Made by a program: the position numbers and the translations under genes
Shown: one piece after another, positions 8,098-15,696 of the stretch
Layout of the letters: the number at the start of each line of letters is the position of its first letter
How positions within the stretch are numbered: position 1 is the stretch's first letter
Assembly: GCF_016862095.1 (NCBI RefSeq)
Contig: NZ_BOMH01000028.1
Location: 1 to 64,000, forward strand
From: Actinoplanes cyaneus
Lineage (GTDB): Bacteria; Actinomycetota; Actinomycetes; Mycobacteriales; Micromonosporaceae
Direction of reading: 5' to 3'
DNA: 64,000 nucleotides
Notes under the pieces: generated by a model
What the model was told of the DNA's origin: nothing
Database searches by the model: none
What the model saw: the letters and a program-made list of their open reading frames with translations, nothing else

Positions 8098-9039
8098 TCA
8101 GTGCGGGCTGATCGGCCGGGACGGGTCGGGGTGCGTGTCGAGGCGGACGGTCGTGCGGTCCAGATCCTGTGGTCGTGGCATCCGGCTGCCGGGCAGGCTC
8201 ACCGCGGCCGCGCCCCAGGCCAGGCCCTCGATCAGCGCCGTCTCGCCGCGCGCGCCGGCCGCGAGGAACCCGGCGAGCAGGGCGTCACCGGCACCGACCG
8301 TGCTGCGCGGCGTGGTGACCGGGGAGATGCCGGCGAGCACGCCGGACTCCTCGACGAGCACCGCGCCGTCCGCGCCGAGACTGGCCAGCACGGTCCCGGC
8401 GCCGGCCTTGCGCAGCCGGTCGCAGGCGTCCAGCACGTCGCCGAGCGTGGTGAGCTCCGCGCCGACCGCCTCGGCCAGCTCCTCCCGGTTCGGCTTGACC
8501 AGGGCCGCGCCGGCGTCGACCCCGGCCAGCAGCGCCGGGCCGCTCGAGTCGACGGCGAGCCGCGCGCCGGCCGAGACCAGCCGCTCGCACAGCGCCGCAA
8601 ACGCCCGCACCGACGGGCCGGGCGGCAGGCTGCCGCAGATCACCACCCAGTCCGCCTCCAGCGCGGCGGCCAGCACAGCGTCGCTGACCTGCGCGAACTC
8701 GGCGGTGGAGAGCACCGGGCCGGCTTCGTTGATCTTCGTGACCGTGCCGTCCGGCTCGGCCACCGTGATGTTGGAACGTGTCCGTCCGGTGATCGGGACG
8801 GCCACCAGGTCGACGCCCTCCCCCTTGAGGAGGTCGACCAGTTGCTCGCCCTCGGCACCGCCGGCCGGCACGACCGCGGTGGAGCGGACGCCGTTGGCCA
8901 GCAGCGCGCGGGAGACGTTGACGCCCTTGCCGCCCGGGTCGATGTGCGAGTCCGCGGCCCGCAGGACGGCCCCGCGGAGCAGCTCGTCGACTTCGAGCGC
9001 CCGGTCGACACTGGGGTTGAGGGTGACGGTGAGGATCAT
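8098..9039 (-). CDS. PfkB-family sugar-phosphate kinase, 1-phosphofructokinase type
   Basis: A 313-residue ribokinase/PfkB-fold kinase of the 1-phosphofructokinase / tagatose-6-phosphate kinase branch. Both PfkB signatures are visible: GGKGVNVSRAL near residue 40, and STVGAGDALLAGF, with the catalytic Asp, near the C-terminus. The reaction is ATP-dependent phosphorylation of a ketose monophosphate to the bisphosphate. It overlaps the upstream DeoR regulator by 4 bp (ATGA). The fru arrangement (regulator-kinase-EII) is familiar, but the EII here is mannitol type. The true substrate could be fructose-1-P or tagatose-6-P. Confidence 0.9.
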   Translation of the reverse strand: MILTVTLNPSVDRALEVDELLRGAVLRAADSHIDPGGKGVNVSRALLANGVRSTAVVPAGGAEGEQLVDLLKGEGVDLVAVPITGRTRSNITVAEPDGTVTKINEAGPVLSTAEFAQVSDAVLAAALEADWVVICGSLPPGPSVRAFAALCERLVSAGARLAVDSSGPALLAGVDAGAALVKPNREELAEAVGAELTTLGDVLDACDRLRKAGAGTVLASLGADGAVLVEESGVLAGISPVTTPRSTVGAGDALLAGFLAAGARGETALIEGLAWGAAAVSLPGSRMPRPQDLDRTTVRLDTHPDPSRPISPH

Positions 9040-9797
9040 GCCTTCACCAGCCGGACTCCGGTGGCCTCGACCTCGGCGGCCAGCTCGTGGTCCAGCCCGT
9101 TGTCGGTGATCAGCAGGTCCAGCTCGGCGAGGCCGCCGAACCGGGCCAGATAGTCGTTGCCGATCTTCGTGTGGTCGGCGAGCAGCACCACCCGGCGGGC
9201 CGCGGCGATCATCGCGCGCTTGACCGCCGCCTCGGCCGGGTCGGGAGTGGTCATGCCGCGCTCGACGGTGCAGCCGTTCGTGCCCATGAACGCGACGTCG
9301 ACGTACATCTCGGACAGTGGCCGCATCGCCCAGTCGTCCACCGTCGCGAGGGTCTTGCCGCGGACCCGGCCGCCGAGCAGCAGGACCGTCAGGTTCGGCT
9401 TGATGCCGAGCATCGCGGCCAGCACCGGGGAGTTGACCACGACGGTGAGCTCCCGGTCGGCGGGCAGCAACTGGGCGAGCCGGGCGGTGGTCGTCCCGGC
9501 GTCCAGGATGATCGCGCCGTCCTCCGGGATCTCGGCCAGCGCGGCCTTCGCGATCCGCTCCTTCTCGCTGATCAGCACGGCGTCGCGGGCGGCGAGGGCG
9601 GGCTCGAAGCCGAGCCGCTCGACCGGGATCGCTCCACCGTGCACCCGGCGCAGCACGCCGGCCCGTTCCAGCACGGTCAGATCCCGCCGGATCGTCTCGG
9701 CCGTGACCGTGAAGCTGTCCGCCAGCGCCACCACGTCGACCCGGCCCTCGGCGCGGGCGCGCCGCACGATCTCCTGCTGCCGTTCCTCCGCGTACAT
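9036..9797 (-). CDS. DeoR-family transcriptional regulator of the PTS locus
   Basis: A 253-residue DeoR/GlpR-type repressor. An N-terminal winged helix (VDVVALADSFTVTAETIRRDLTVLERAGVLRRVHGGA, residues ~20-55) is followed by the sugar-phosphate-sensing DeoR C domain (DAGTTTARLAQLL, LLADHTKIG). It is the first gene of the PTS operon and overlaps the kinase by 4 bp, so it probably represses its own operon and responds to a phosphorylated sugar. A run of CAAA-type repeats just upstream is its likely operator. Confidence 0.93.
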   Translation of the reverse strand: MYAEERQQEIVRRARAEGRVDVVALADSFTVTAETIRRDLTVLERAGVLRRVHGGAIPVERLGFEPALAARDAVLISEKERIAKAALAEIPEDGAIILDAGTTTARLAQLLPADRELTVVVNSPVLAAMLGIKPNLTVLLLGGRVRGKTLATVDDWAMRPLSEMYVDVAFMGTNGCTVERGMTTPDPAEAAVKRAMIAAARRVVLLADHTKIGNDYLARFGGLAELDLLITDNGLDHELAAEVEATGVRLVKA

Positions 9798-9813
9798 CCA
9801 TTCACCGCCCTGG

Positions 9814-9840
9814 CTTTGATTTTGCTTTGTCTTTGTTTAC
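9814..9840 (-). promoter_or_regulatory. Putative DeoR operator: TTTG direct repeats
   Basis: Four TTTG units at about 9815, 9821, 9826 and 9832 (CAAA on the coding strand), spaced 5-6 bp, lie 18-43 bp upstream of the deoR start. Short CAAA-type direct repeats are a known operator style of DeoR sugar regulators. The patch is strikingly AT-rich in this genome. Confidence 0.65.
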
Positions 9841-10201
9841 GCCCGCTTCTGTCCGAGCGCAATATGTCAAAGAGATTTCGGTCTCCTTACATGGGAAGTC
9901 GTGGGGGACAAATCCGGCGCATATGGCTATCTCCCCCGCACCCGGCGTAAGCCTCGGCGATGCCCGCTTGTGTTGGTTTCCCCAAGAGACGGACGTCGGC
10001 CGGCTCCACGGTCGGGAAGCGGCTCCATCGCGTCCCTCGACGCCAGCCGGATACGGGGTGCGCCCCAGCCGCGACTCACGCTTGCCGGCTGGCGCTCACG
10101 GTCGTGAAGCGGGCCTCGAAACAACCACCAGTGCCAGCCGGGGCCTCGCGCTGTGCGACGGAGGCCGACCGACGCCCCGGCCGGCGCTCATGGGTTCGGG
10201 G
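9841..10201. other. Intergenic region with repeat copies
   Basis: About 360 bases without a coding frame. A TTGACA-like hexamer on the minus strand (9865-9870) lies upstream of deoR, but no well-spaced -10 follows it. The right half holds a degenerate (10000-10050) and a better (10085-10141) copy of the dispersed palindromic repeat. No RNA gene was recognised. Confidence 0.5.
10085..10141. repeat. Dispersed palindromic repeat, copy A
   Basis: Imperfect inverted repeat: CCGGCTGGCGCTCACGG at 10085-10101 pairs with CCACCAGTGCCAGCCGG ending at 10141, about 16 of 21 positions matched across a 15-nt loop. It lies downstream of the lysR stop. A further decayed copy lies at about 10000-10050. Confidence 0.7.
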
Positions 10202-11107
10202 TCAGGCGGTGGTGAGGGTGGCGACGGTGGAGCGGACCTGGGAGCGGAGCCAGGCGTGGGCGCCGTCGGCCTCGTAGCGCTGGTGCCAGGCCATGGCGAT
10301 CTCCTTCGACGGCAGGTCGATCGGGGGATCCAGCGCGACCAGGCCCAGGGCCTCGACCGCACGACTGCCCAGGAGCGCGGGCATGAGACCGACGAGATCG
10401 GTCCGGGCCACGACGATCAGCGCGGCGCCGAACGTCGGGACGGCGAGGGCCACCTGACGGGACAGCCCCAGCTCGGCCAGGGCGTCGTCGATCGGGCCGG
10501 TCAGCTTGCCCCGGCGGGAGGCGCTGACGTGTGCCGCTGCCGCGTACCGCTCCGGGGTCAGCCGGCCGGAGGTCAGCGGATGGCCGGCCCGGACGACGGC
10601 GGCCATGCGATCGGTGAACAGGGGCTCGACGACGATCTCCGGCGGGGCGTCCTGCACCACACCGATGTCCAGGTCGGCCTGGCCGTCACGGAGCTGCGAG
10701 CTGCCGTCGGACGCCGGATCCTCGCCGAGGAACCGCAGGCTCACGCCGGGCGCCTCGCCGCGGACGCGGGCCAGCAGCTCCGGGCCGAGCGCGGTCGCCA
10801 CGTCGTCGGCGAGGACGGTGAAGACCCGCCGCAGCGTGCCGGGATCGGGCGGACCGGGTGGCGTGAAGACCGCGCGGGCGCGTTCGACCAGGGCGTGCAC
10901 CTCGGTGCGCAGCTCCTGGGCGCGCGGGGTGAGGACCATCTGACGGCCGGCGCGGACCAGGATCGGGTCGCCGATCGCCGTCCGGATCCGGCCCAGGGCG
11001 CGGCTGGCCGCCGGCTCGGACAGGTGCAGGCGACGGGCGGCGCCGCCGACGCTGCCCTCCTCCAGCAGGGCGTCGAGCGCGGTCAGGAGGTTCAAGTCCA
11101 GATTCAT
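10202..11107 (-). CDS. LysR-family transcriptional regulator
   Basis: A 301-residue LysR regulator. The N-terminal winged helix-turn-helix (MNLDLNLLTALDALLEEGSVGGAARRLHLSEPAASRALGRIR in pieces across residues 1-42) is followed by a periplasmic-binding-protein-like effector domain. It is divergent from an MFS exporter gene, the standard arrangement for LysR control of an efflux gene, so that MFS gene is the likely target. No effector can be inferred. Confidence 0.93.
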   Translation of the reverse strand: MNLDLNLLTALDALLEEGSVGGAARRLHLSEPAASRALGRIRTAIGDPILVRAGRQMVLTPRAQELRTEVHALVERARAVFTPPGPPDPGTLRRVFTVLADDVATALGPELLARVRGEAPGVSLRFLGEDPASDGSSQLRDGQADLDIGVVQDAPPEIVVEPLFTDRMAAVVRAGHPLTSGRLTPERYAAAAHVSASRRGKLTGPIDDALAELGLSRQVALAVPTFGAALIVVARTDLVGLMPALLGSRAVEALGLVALDPPIDLPSKEIAMAWHQRYEADGAHAWLRSQVRSTVATLTTA

Positions 11108-11144
11108 ATGCGCCGCACGCAACCTTTCCCTGCAAAGCATGCAT

Positions 11145-11173
11145 TTGACGTTAGGTATGGCCGATCCTAGCGT
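11145..11173 (+). promoter_or_regulatory. Promoter of the MFS gene (leaderless)
   Basis: TTGACG (11145-11150), a 17-bp spacer and TAGCGT (11168-11173) lie just before the ATG at 11181. The 7-nt gap puts the predicted transcription start on or next to the start codon, which supports a leaderless mRNA and fixes the start. The site is inside the lysR/MFS divergent region, where LysR would bind. Confidence 0.7.
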
Positions 11174-11180
11174 CGATCGC

Positions 11181-12569
11181 ATGAGACGTGAGAACCCGAC
11201 ACTGGCCCTGATGTGCCTGACGGTGCTGGCCCTCCAGTCGCTGGTCGCGGGCATCAACCTGGCCATTGCGCAGCTCGCCGCGAGCGACCTGCACCCGGAC
11301 GCGAGCGACCTGGTCTGGATCGTCGACGCGTACGTGCTGGCCTTCGCGGGGCTGCTCATCCCGGCCGGCGCGCTCGGCGACCGGCTCGGCCGCAAAGGCG
11401 TGCTGATCGCCGGGCTGGCGCTGTTCGGCGTGGCTAACCTGATCAGCGCCCTCGCCCCGAACGTCGCCGTGCTCCAGGCCGGCCGCGCGCTCGGCGGCGT
11501 CGCGGCGGCGCTCGCCCAGCCGGCCACCCTGGCGCTGCTGCTGCAGACGACCCGGCCGGAACGGCGTCCGTACGCGATCGCCCTCTGGACCGCCTGCATG
11601 GGCTTCGGCGGGATGGCCGGCAACCTGATCGCCGGTGCGGTGCTGCAGTACTTCGACTGGCCCGCCCTGTTCCTCACCTTCGTCCCGGTGGCCGTGCTGC
11701 TGGTGGCCGGCGTGGCGGCGTACGTGCCGCGTGTCCCCCGCCACGACGCGCCGACCGACCCGATCGGCACGGTGCTGCTGACCGGAGGGTTGTTCGCGCT
11801 GCTCTACGGCATCATCGAGGGCCCGGGGAAGGGCTGGAGCGACCCCGTGGTGCTGGTGTCCTTCGCCGCCGGGCTGCTCCTGCTCGCGGCGTTCACGCTC
11901 TGGTCGCTGCGAGCCCGCAAGCCCCTGCTCGACCCACGGATCTTCAGGATTGCGACGGTACGGGCCGGGGCGCTCGGCGTCGGCGCCACGTTCTTCGCGC
12001 TGTTCGGGCTGTTCTACGTCAACGCGCAGTTCCTGCAAGGCGTCAAGGGGTACTCGCCGCTGCTCACCGGCGTGGCGATCGGTCCCCTGGCGATCGGGAT
12101 GGGAGTGATGTCGCGGCGGGCCGTGCCACTGGTCCAGCGGTACGGGCCGCGGCCGGTCATCGCCACCGGGCTGTCCGTGATCGTCGTCGGGCTGGCGCTG
12201 CTCTCCATGGTGGACGCCGGCACGCCGTACCCGGTGTACGCCGTCTGCCTGCTGCTCATGGCGGCCGGGATGGGACTGTGCGCGCCGGCGCTGACCGGTG
12301 GGATCCTCGCCGGGCTGCCGGCCGGCAGCGCCGGGCTGGGCTCGGGGCTGAACTCGGCGGCGCGGGAGGTCGGGGCGGCGCTCGGCGTGGCGGTGATCGG
12401 CACGGTGCTGAACGCGCACCACGCGCTGCGCTCGGCGGACGACTTCCTGGCCGGTCTCGCCGTCGGGTACCGGGTGCTGGCCGGAGTGCTCGTGGTCGCG
12501 ACGGTGCTCGTGGTGACGATGTGGCCGGCGCCCGCCCGCGACCCGGAGAAGGTGTCCGCGCCGGCCTGA
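11181..12569 (+). CDS. MFS drug-efflux-type transporter (DHA2-like)
   Basis: A 462-residue membrane transporter with about 14 hydrophobic segments, typical of the DHA2 14-TM drug:H+ antiporters. Visible are the motif-A-like loop GALGDRLGRKGVL between TM2 and TM3, and motif-C-like glycine-rich stretches (ACMGFGGMAGNLIAGAVL). The substrate cannot be told. The start at ATG 11181 (MRRENPTLAL) is preferred over a 14-codon longer form because of the promoter position. It is probably controlled by the divergent LysR gene. Confidence 0.92.
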   Translation: MRRENPTLALMCLTVLALQSLVAGINLAIAQLAASDLHPDASDLVWIVDAYVLAFAGLLIPAGALGDRLGRKGVLIAGLALFGVANLISALAPNVAVLQAGRALGGVAAALAQPATLALLLQTTRPERRPYAIALWTACMGFGGMAGNLIAGAVLQYFDWPALFLTFVPVAVLLVAGVAAYVPRVPRHDAPTDPIGTVLLTGGLFALLYGIIEGPGKGWSDPVVLVSFAAGLLLLAAFTLWSLRARKPLLDPRIFRIATVRAGALGVGATFFALFGLFYVNAQFLQGVKGYSPLLTGVAIGPLAIGMGVMSRRAVPLVQRYGPRPVIATGLSVIVVGLALLSMVDAGTPYPVYAVCLLLMAAGMGLCAPALTGGILAGLPAGSAGLGSGLNSAAREVGAALGVAVIGTVLNAHHALRSADDFLAGLAVGYRVLAGVLVVATVLVVTMWPAPARDPEKVSAPA

Positions 12570-12647
12570 GCCCGGACGCCGGCCCGCGGGCGGAGGTTCG
12601 CGCCCTGCCGCCCGGCCGGCTCACCCCGCGCGTGGGGAGGGTGGTGG

Positions 12648-12673
12648 CCCGGCGACGCCGGAGGGTCGCCGGG
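12648..12673. terminator. Bidirectional terminator hairpin
   Basis: Perfect 9-bp inverted repeat (CCCGGCGAC / GTCGCCGGG) with an 8-nt loop in the 200-bp gap between the convergent MFS and adenylate-kinase genes. A second GC-rich dyad lies near 12730. Nothing else was seen in this gap. Confidence 0.6.
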
Positions 12674-12769
12674 CGGGCCGGCACCGGGAATGGCTCGCGT
12701 CCGTGGACCGGGGACGGGTGAGTGTGGTCGGCGGCCGGACCGGCCGTACCGCCGACTGATTCTGATCTT

Positions 12770-13429
12770 CTATCGGTCCTCGGCCGGGACGTAGAGAGGC
12801 AGGCCGAGGGTCTTGCGGATGGCGTTCTGGACCTCGTCGACCGGCGGGCGTCCGTCGACGTCGTGGACGACTTCCTTGCGCCGGAACAGTTCGAGGACCG
12901 GGCGCGTCTTCTCGTGGTAGTCGCGCAGCCGCGCCTCGAGCGCCTCGGGCGTGTCGTCGGCGCGGGTGATCAGCTCGTGGCCGCAGATGTCGCAGCAACC
13001 CTCGTGTTCCGGGCGGTCGGCGATCAGGTTGTAGTCCATGCCGCAGTTCGGGCAGAGCCGGCGGCTGAGCACGCGGCGGCGGACCTCGTCGTCGGGCAGT
13101 TCGAGGTGGATCACGGCGTCGATGTCGTAGCTCTCCATGAAGAACTCGGCCTGCCGGCCGTTGCGCGGGAAGCCGTCGATGATGAAGCCGAAGTTCCAGT
13201 CGTGCTGCTCCAGGCGGTCGCGGACGACCGACTCAACGACGTCGTCGCCGATCAGCTCGCCGGACGCCATGACCCGGCGGACCTGGGCGCCCATCTTGGT
13301 GTGGTTGCGGACGTTCCAGCGGAAGATGTCGCCGACGCCGATGTGGACGAGGCCGAGGTCCTTGGCGAGCAACTGGGCCTGGGTGCCCTTGCCGCTGCCC
13401 TGAACCCCCATGATCACGTACTTGCGCAT
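12770..13429 (-). CDS. Adenylate kinase family protein with zinc-binding LID
   Basis: Nucleoside-monophosphate kinase of 219 residues (AMP + ATP to 2 ADP is the family reaction). The P-loop is GVQGSGKGTQ (residues ~8-17), the NMP-binding region follows, and IIDGFPRN carries the catalytic lid arginine. The LID has four cysteines (CPNCG ... CDICG), a structural zinc site found in Gram-positive Adk. Actinomycetes usually carry adk by secY, so this copy, far from ribosomal genes, is probably a paralogue. GAGGAGG overlapping the stop of the upstream gene serves as its ribosome-binding site, so the two are probably co-transcribed. Confidence 0.88.
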   Translation of the reverse strand: MRKYVIMGVQGSGKGTQAQLLAKDLGLVHIGVGDIFRWNVRNHTKMGAQVRRVMASGELIGDDVVESVVRDRLEQHDWNFGFIIDGFPRNGRQAEFFMESYDIDAVIHLELPDDEVRRRVLSRRLCPNCGMDYNLIADRPEHEGCCDICGHELITRADDTPEALEARLRDYHEKTRPVLELFRRKEVVHDVDGRPPVDEVQNAIRKTLGLPLYVPAEDR

Positions 13430-13442
13430 GTGGCTGGCCTCC

Positions 13443-14018
13443 TCAGTCAGCCGCGCCGATCCGCAACGGGCCGGGCGCGGGGCCGGTCAGGGTGGTCGGG
13501 TCGATGCTCCAGGCCGCGGCGACCCGGAACACGTCCCGCTCGGAGACCAGGATCGTGGACTCCTCCGGGTCGAACTCCCCCGGCAGGCCGGCCTCCCGCT
13601 CCGCCGGGCCGGGCTCGCCGAACCAGGAGGTGACCTCCCCGGTCTGCCCGACATACCCGAAAGCGCGAACGAGATCACCTTTCACCGCGCGCTGCCATCG
13701 ATGCAACTCCGTTACCCGATGTGTGGCGAAGTACTGCACCTCGGTGCCGAGTGTGGCGGAGAGCGTCACCACGTCCGGGCCCGGCGTCATCAGCCACCGG
13801 CCCGGGGCCAGCACCCAGGACGTGCCGCGGGCGCCGGGCAGCGGCGGGGTCACCGCCACCCGGTCGTCGTTGAGGTGGGTCACGTCCAGGCCGTCGCGCC
13901 AGCGGATCGTGCCGAGGTCGCGCAGGCCGAGAGCGGCGAGCACGGCCTCGGGCCGCGCGTCGGCGACCGCCAGCCACGCCTGCTTGCCGCCGAAACCGGT
14001 CATGACGTCCGTATCCAT
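13443..14018 (-). CDS. Conserved-looking hypothetical protein
   Basis: A 191-residue cytoplasmic protein that I do not recognise. It has no signal peptide or membrane segment and is of mixed alpha/beta composition (GTSWVLAPGRWLMTPGPDVVTLSATLGTEVQ in two pieces). It ends 13 bp before the adenylate-kinase gene on the same strand, so the pair is probably an operon. The start at 14018 is supported by a leaderless -10, TAGCGT on the minus strand at 14026-14031, 7 nt upstream. In-frame codons further upstream are not supported. Confidence 0.7.
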   Translation of the reverse strand: MDTDVMTGFGGKQAWLAVADARPEAVLAALGLRDLGTIRWRDGLDVTHLNDDRVAVTPPLPGARGTSWVLAPGRWLMTPGPDVVTLSATLGTEVQYFATHRVTELHRWQRAVKGDLVRAFGYVGQTGEVTSWFGEPGPAEREAGLPGEFDPEESTILVSERDVFRVAAAWSIDPTTLTGPAPGPLRIGAAD

Positions 14019-14044
14019 GGCAGCAACGCTATCCGGTTGTCCGA

Positions 14045-14569
14045 TTATGCCCAGCCGTAATCGCGGCGGAGCGTGTCCGCCACCCGGTCGAAGCGACCCC
14101 GGTCGAGGATCGCGCCCTCGCGGCGGATGCCGTCCTCCTCGATCTCCAGGACGCGGTCGAGGCGCAGCCAGCTCGGGCGCCCCGTGCGGTCCCAATCGCC
14201 GGCGCCGAGAGCGAGCCAGTTGCGCTGACCGTCGCGCTCGCTCTGGCTGGAGAGCATCAGGCCGAGGAGGGTACGGCCGTCGCGGCCGATCACCAGCACC
14301 GGGCGGTCCTTGCCCTGGCTCGGGTCGTCCTCGTAGGGCACCCAGAACCAGACGATCTCCCCGGGGTCGGCGCCGCCGTCGAGGTCGGGGGCGTAGGAGA
14401 TGGTGCGGCCACGGTCCCGGGTGGGGACGTGCCGGGGCGGCCGGGGTTTCGTGGCGGTGGGCCGGGAAGCGGTGGGCTGGGGGGCGGCCGGCCGGGTGGT
14501 GCGGGCCGTGGACTTGGGGGCCTCCCCGCCGAACAGCCGGCGAAGGAAGGAGATCAGCGTTTCGAGCAC
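14045..14569 (-). CDS. PemK/MazF-like toxin-fold protein
   Basis: A 174-residue protein with a C-terminal PemK/MazF-like domain (residues ~65-174) recognised from GEIVWFWVPYEDDPSQGKDRPVLVIGR. This resembles the MazF start (GxIvwv..p...g..kxRPvlVi). The first ~65 residues are a basic, Pro/Thr/Arg-rich low-complexity region with a short amphipathic start (LETLISFLRRLF). MazF toxins are mRNA interferases with a small antitoxin gene next to them. None is seen here, so this may be a domesticated or non-toxic member. The start codon is GTG. Confidence 0.75.
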   Translation of the reverse strand: MLETLISFLRRLFGGEAPKSTARTTRPAAPQPTASRPTATKPRPPRHVPTRDRGRTISYAPDLDGGADPGEIVWFWVPYEDDPSQGKDRPVLVIGRDGRTLLGLMLSSQSERDGQRNWLALGAGDWDRTGRPSWLRLDRVLEIEEDGIRREGAILDRGRFDRVADTLRRDYGWA

Positions 14570-14594
14570 CGCTGCACCTTACGGCCTGCCCAGA

Positions 14595-14625
14595 ACTGTA
14601 CGGCCATACAGTATGGCGATACAGT
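14595..14625. promoter_or_regulatory. Operator-like triple half-site between mazF-like and ureohydrolase genes
   Basis: Three half-sites: ACTGTA (14595-14600), TACAGT (14607-14612) and TACAGT (14620-14625). The first two form an inverted repeat around 6 bp. They lie 37-67 bp upstream of the ureohydrolase start, where a TetR-type repressor would bind. The TetR gene at the other end of the ureohydrolase gene is the obvious candidate. Confidence 0.55.
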
Positions 14626-14661
14626 CCCCGGCGGCATCGTCAGCCCGGAAGGATGCAGGAC

Positions 14662-15696
14662 ATGACGCGTTATGGACCGATGTTCGGGCCGGACCACACG
14701 TTCCTCGGCGTGCCCGCGTGCGACTGGCGGGAGCCGTCGTCCTACGCCGACGCCGACGTGGTGATCATCGGCGCGCCGTTCGACGGCGGCACGTCGCACC
14801 GCCCCGGCGCCCGGTTCGGCCCGCAGGTCATCCGCGGCACCGACTACCTGGCCCACGACGGCACCCGCCCGCACCTGGCGATGCGCGTCGACGCGCTCGG
14901 CGCCGACCTGACCGTCAAGGACGCCGGCGATCTGGAGGTGTTCAGCGGCGAGATCCAGCGCAGCTGCACCGCCATCGAGGAGGGCGTCGGCTTCATCGCC
15001 CGGCACGGCGCGATCCCGCTGACCCTGGGCGGCGACCACACCGTGACCTGGCCGGACGTGGCCGGCGTGGCGAGCGCGCACGCCCCGCAGCGGATCTCGG
15101 TGATCCACTTCGACGCGCACGCGGACACCGGGGACATCGAGTTCGGCTCGCTCTACGGCCACGGGCAGCCGATGCGGCGGCTGATCGAGTCCGGCGCGGT
15201 GCGCGGCGACCGGTTCCTGCAGCTGGGGCTGCGCGGGTACTGGCCCGGCCCGGAGGTTCTGGACTGGATGGCCGACCAGCGGATGAACTCGTTCCACATG
15301 AGCGAGATCGTCGAGCGCGGGCTCGACGCGGTGCTGGACCGCGCGTTCGAGATCGCGATGGACGGATGTGACGGCGTCTTCCTGTCGGTCGACATCGACG
15401 TCTGCGACCCGGGGCACGCGCCGGGCACGGGCACGCCGGAGCCGGGCGGGTTCACCGCGCGGCAACTGCTCGACAGCGTCTCCCGGATCTGCCACGAGCT
15501 GCCGGTCGTCGGCATGGACATCGTCGAGGTGTCGCCGCCGTTCGACCACGCGGAGATCACCGCGATGCTCGGGAACCGGGTGGTGCTCGAGGCGCTGTCC
15601 GGGATGGCGCGGCGGCGCAAGGACGGTGACGGGCCGCGGTGGAAGCGCTCGACCCCGCTGCTAGAGGGCCGCGGGACGACCCAGCAACCGGGCTAG
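14662..15696 (+). CDS. Agmatinase/ureohydrolase family protein
   Basis: A 344-residue manganese ureohydrolase. All metal-binding motifs are present: GGDHTVTW, HFDAHADTGD and SVDIDVCDPGHAPG. The family splits guanidino compounds into urea and an amine (agmatine to putrescine, guanidinobutyrate to GABA, and others). The substrate is not decided by these motifs. ATG 14662 is chosen because GGAAGG lies 10 nt upstream; the ATG at 14653 would overlap that site. The last 36 bp overlap the convergent TetR gene. Confidence 0.87.
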   Translation: MTRYGPMFGPDHTFLGVPACDWREPSSYADADVVIIGAPFDGGTSHRPGARFGPQVIRGTDYLAHDGTRPHLAMRVDALGADLTVKDAGDLEVFSGEIQRSCTAIEEGVGFIARHGAIPLTLGGDHTVTWPDVAGVASAHAPQRISVIHFDAHADTGDIEFGSLYGHGQPMRRLIESGAVRGDRFLQLGLRGYWPGPEVLDWMADQRMNSFHMSEIVERGLDAVLDRAFEIAMDGCDGVFLSVDIDVCDPGHAPGTGTPEPGGFTARQLLDSVSRICHELPVVGMDIVEVSPPFDHAEITAMLGNRVVLEALSGMARRRKDGDGPRWKRSTPLLEGRGTTQQPG

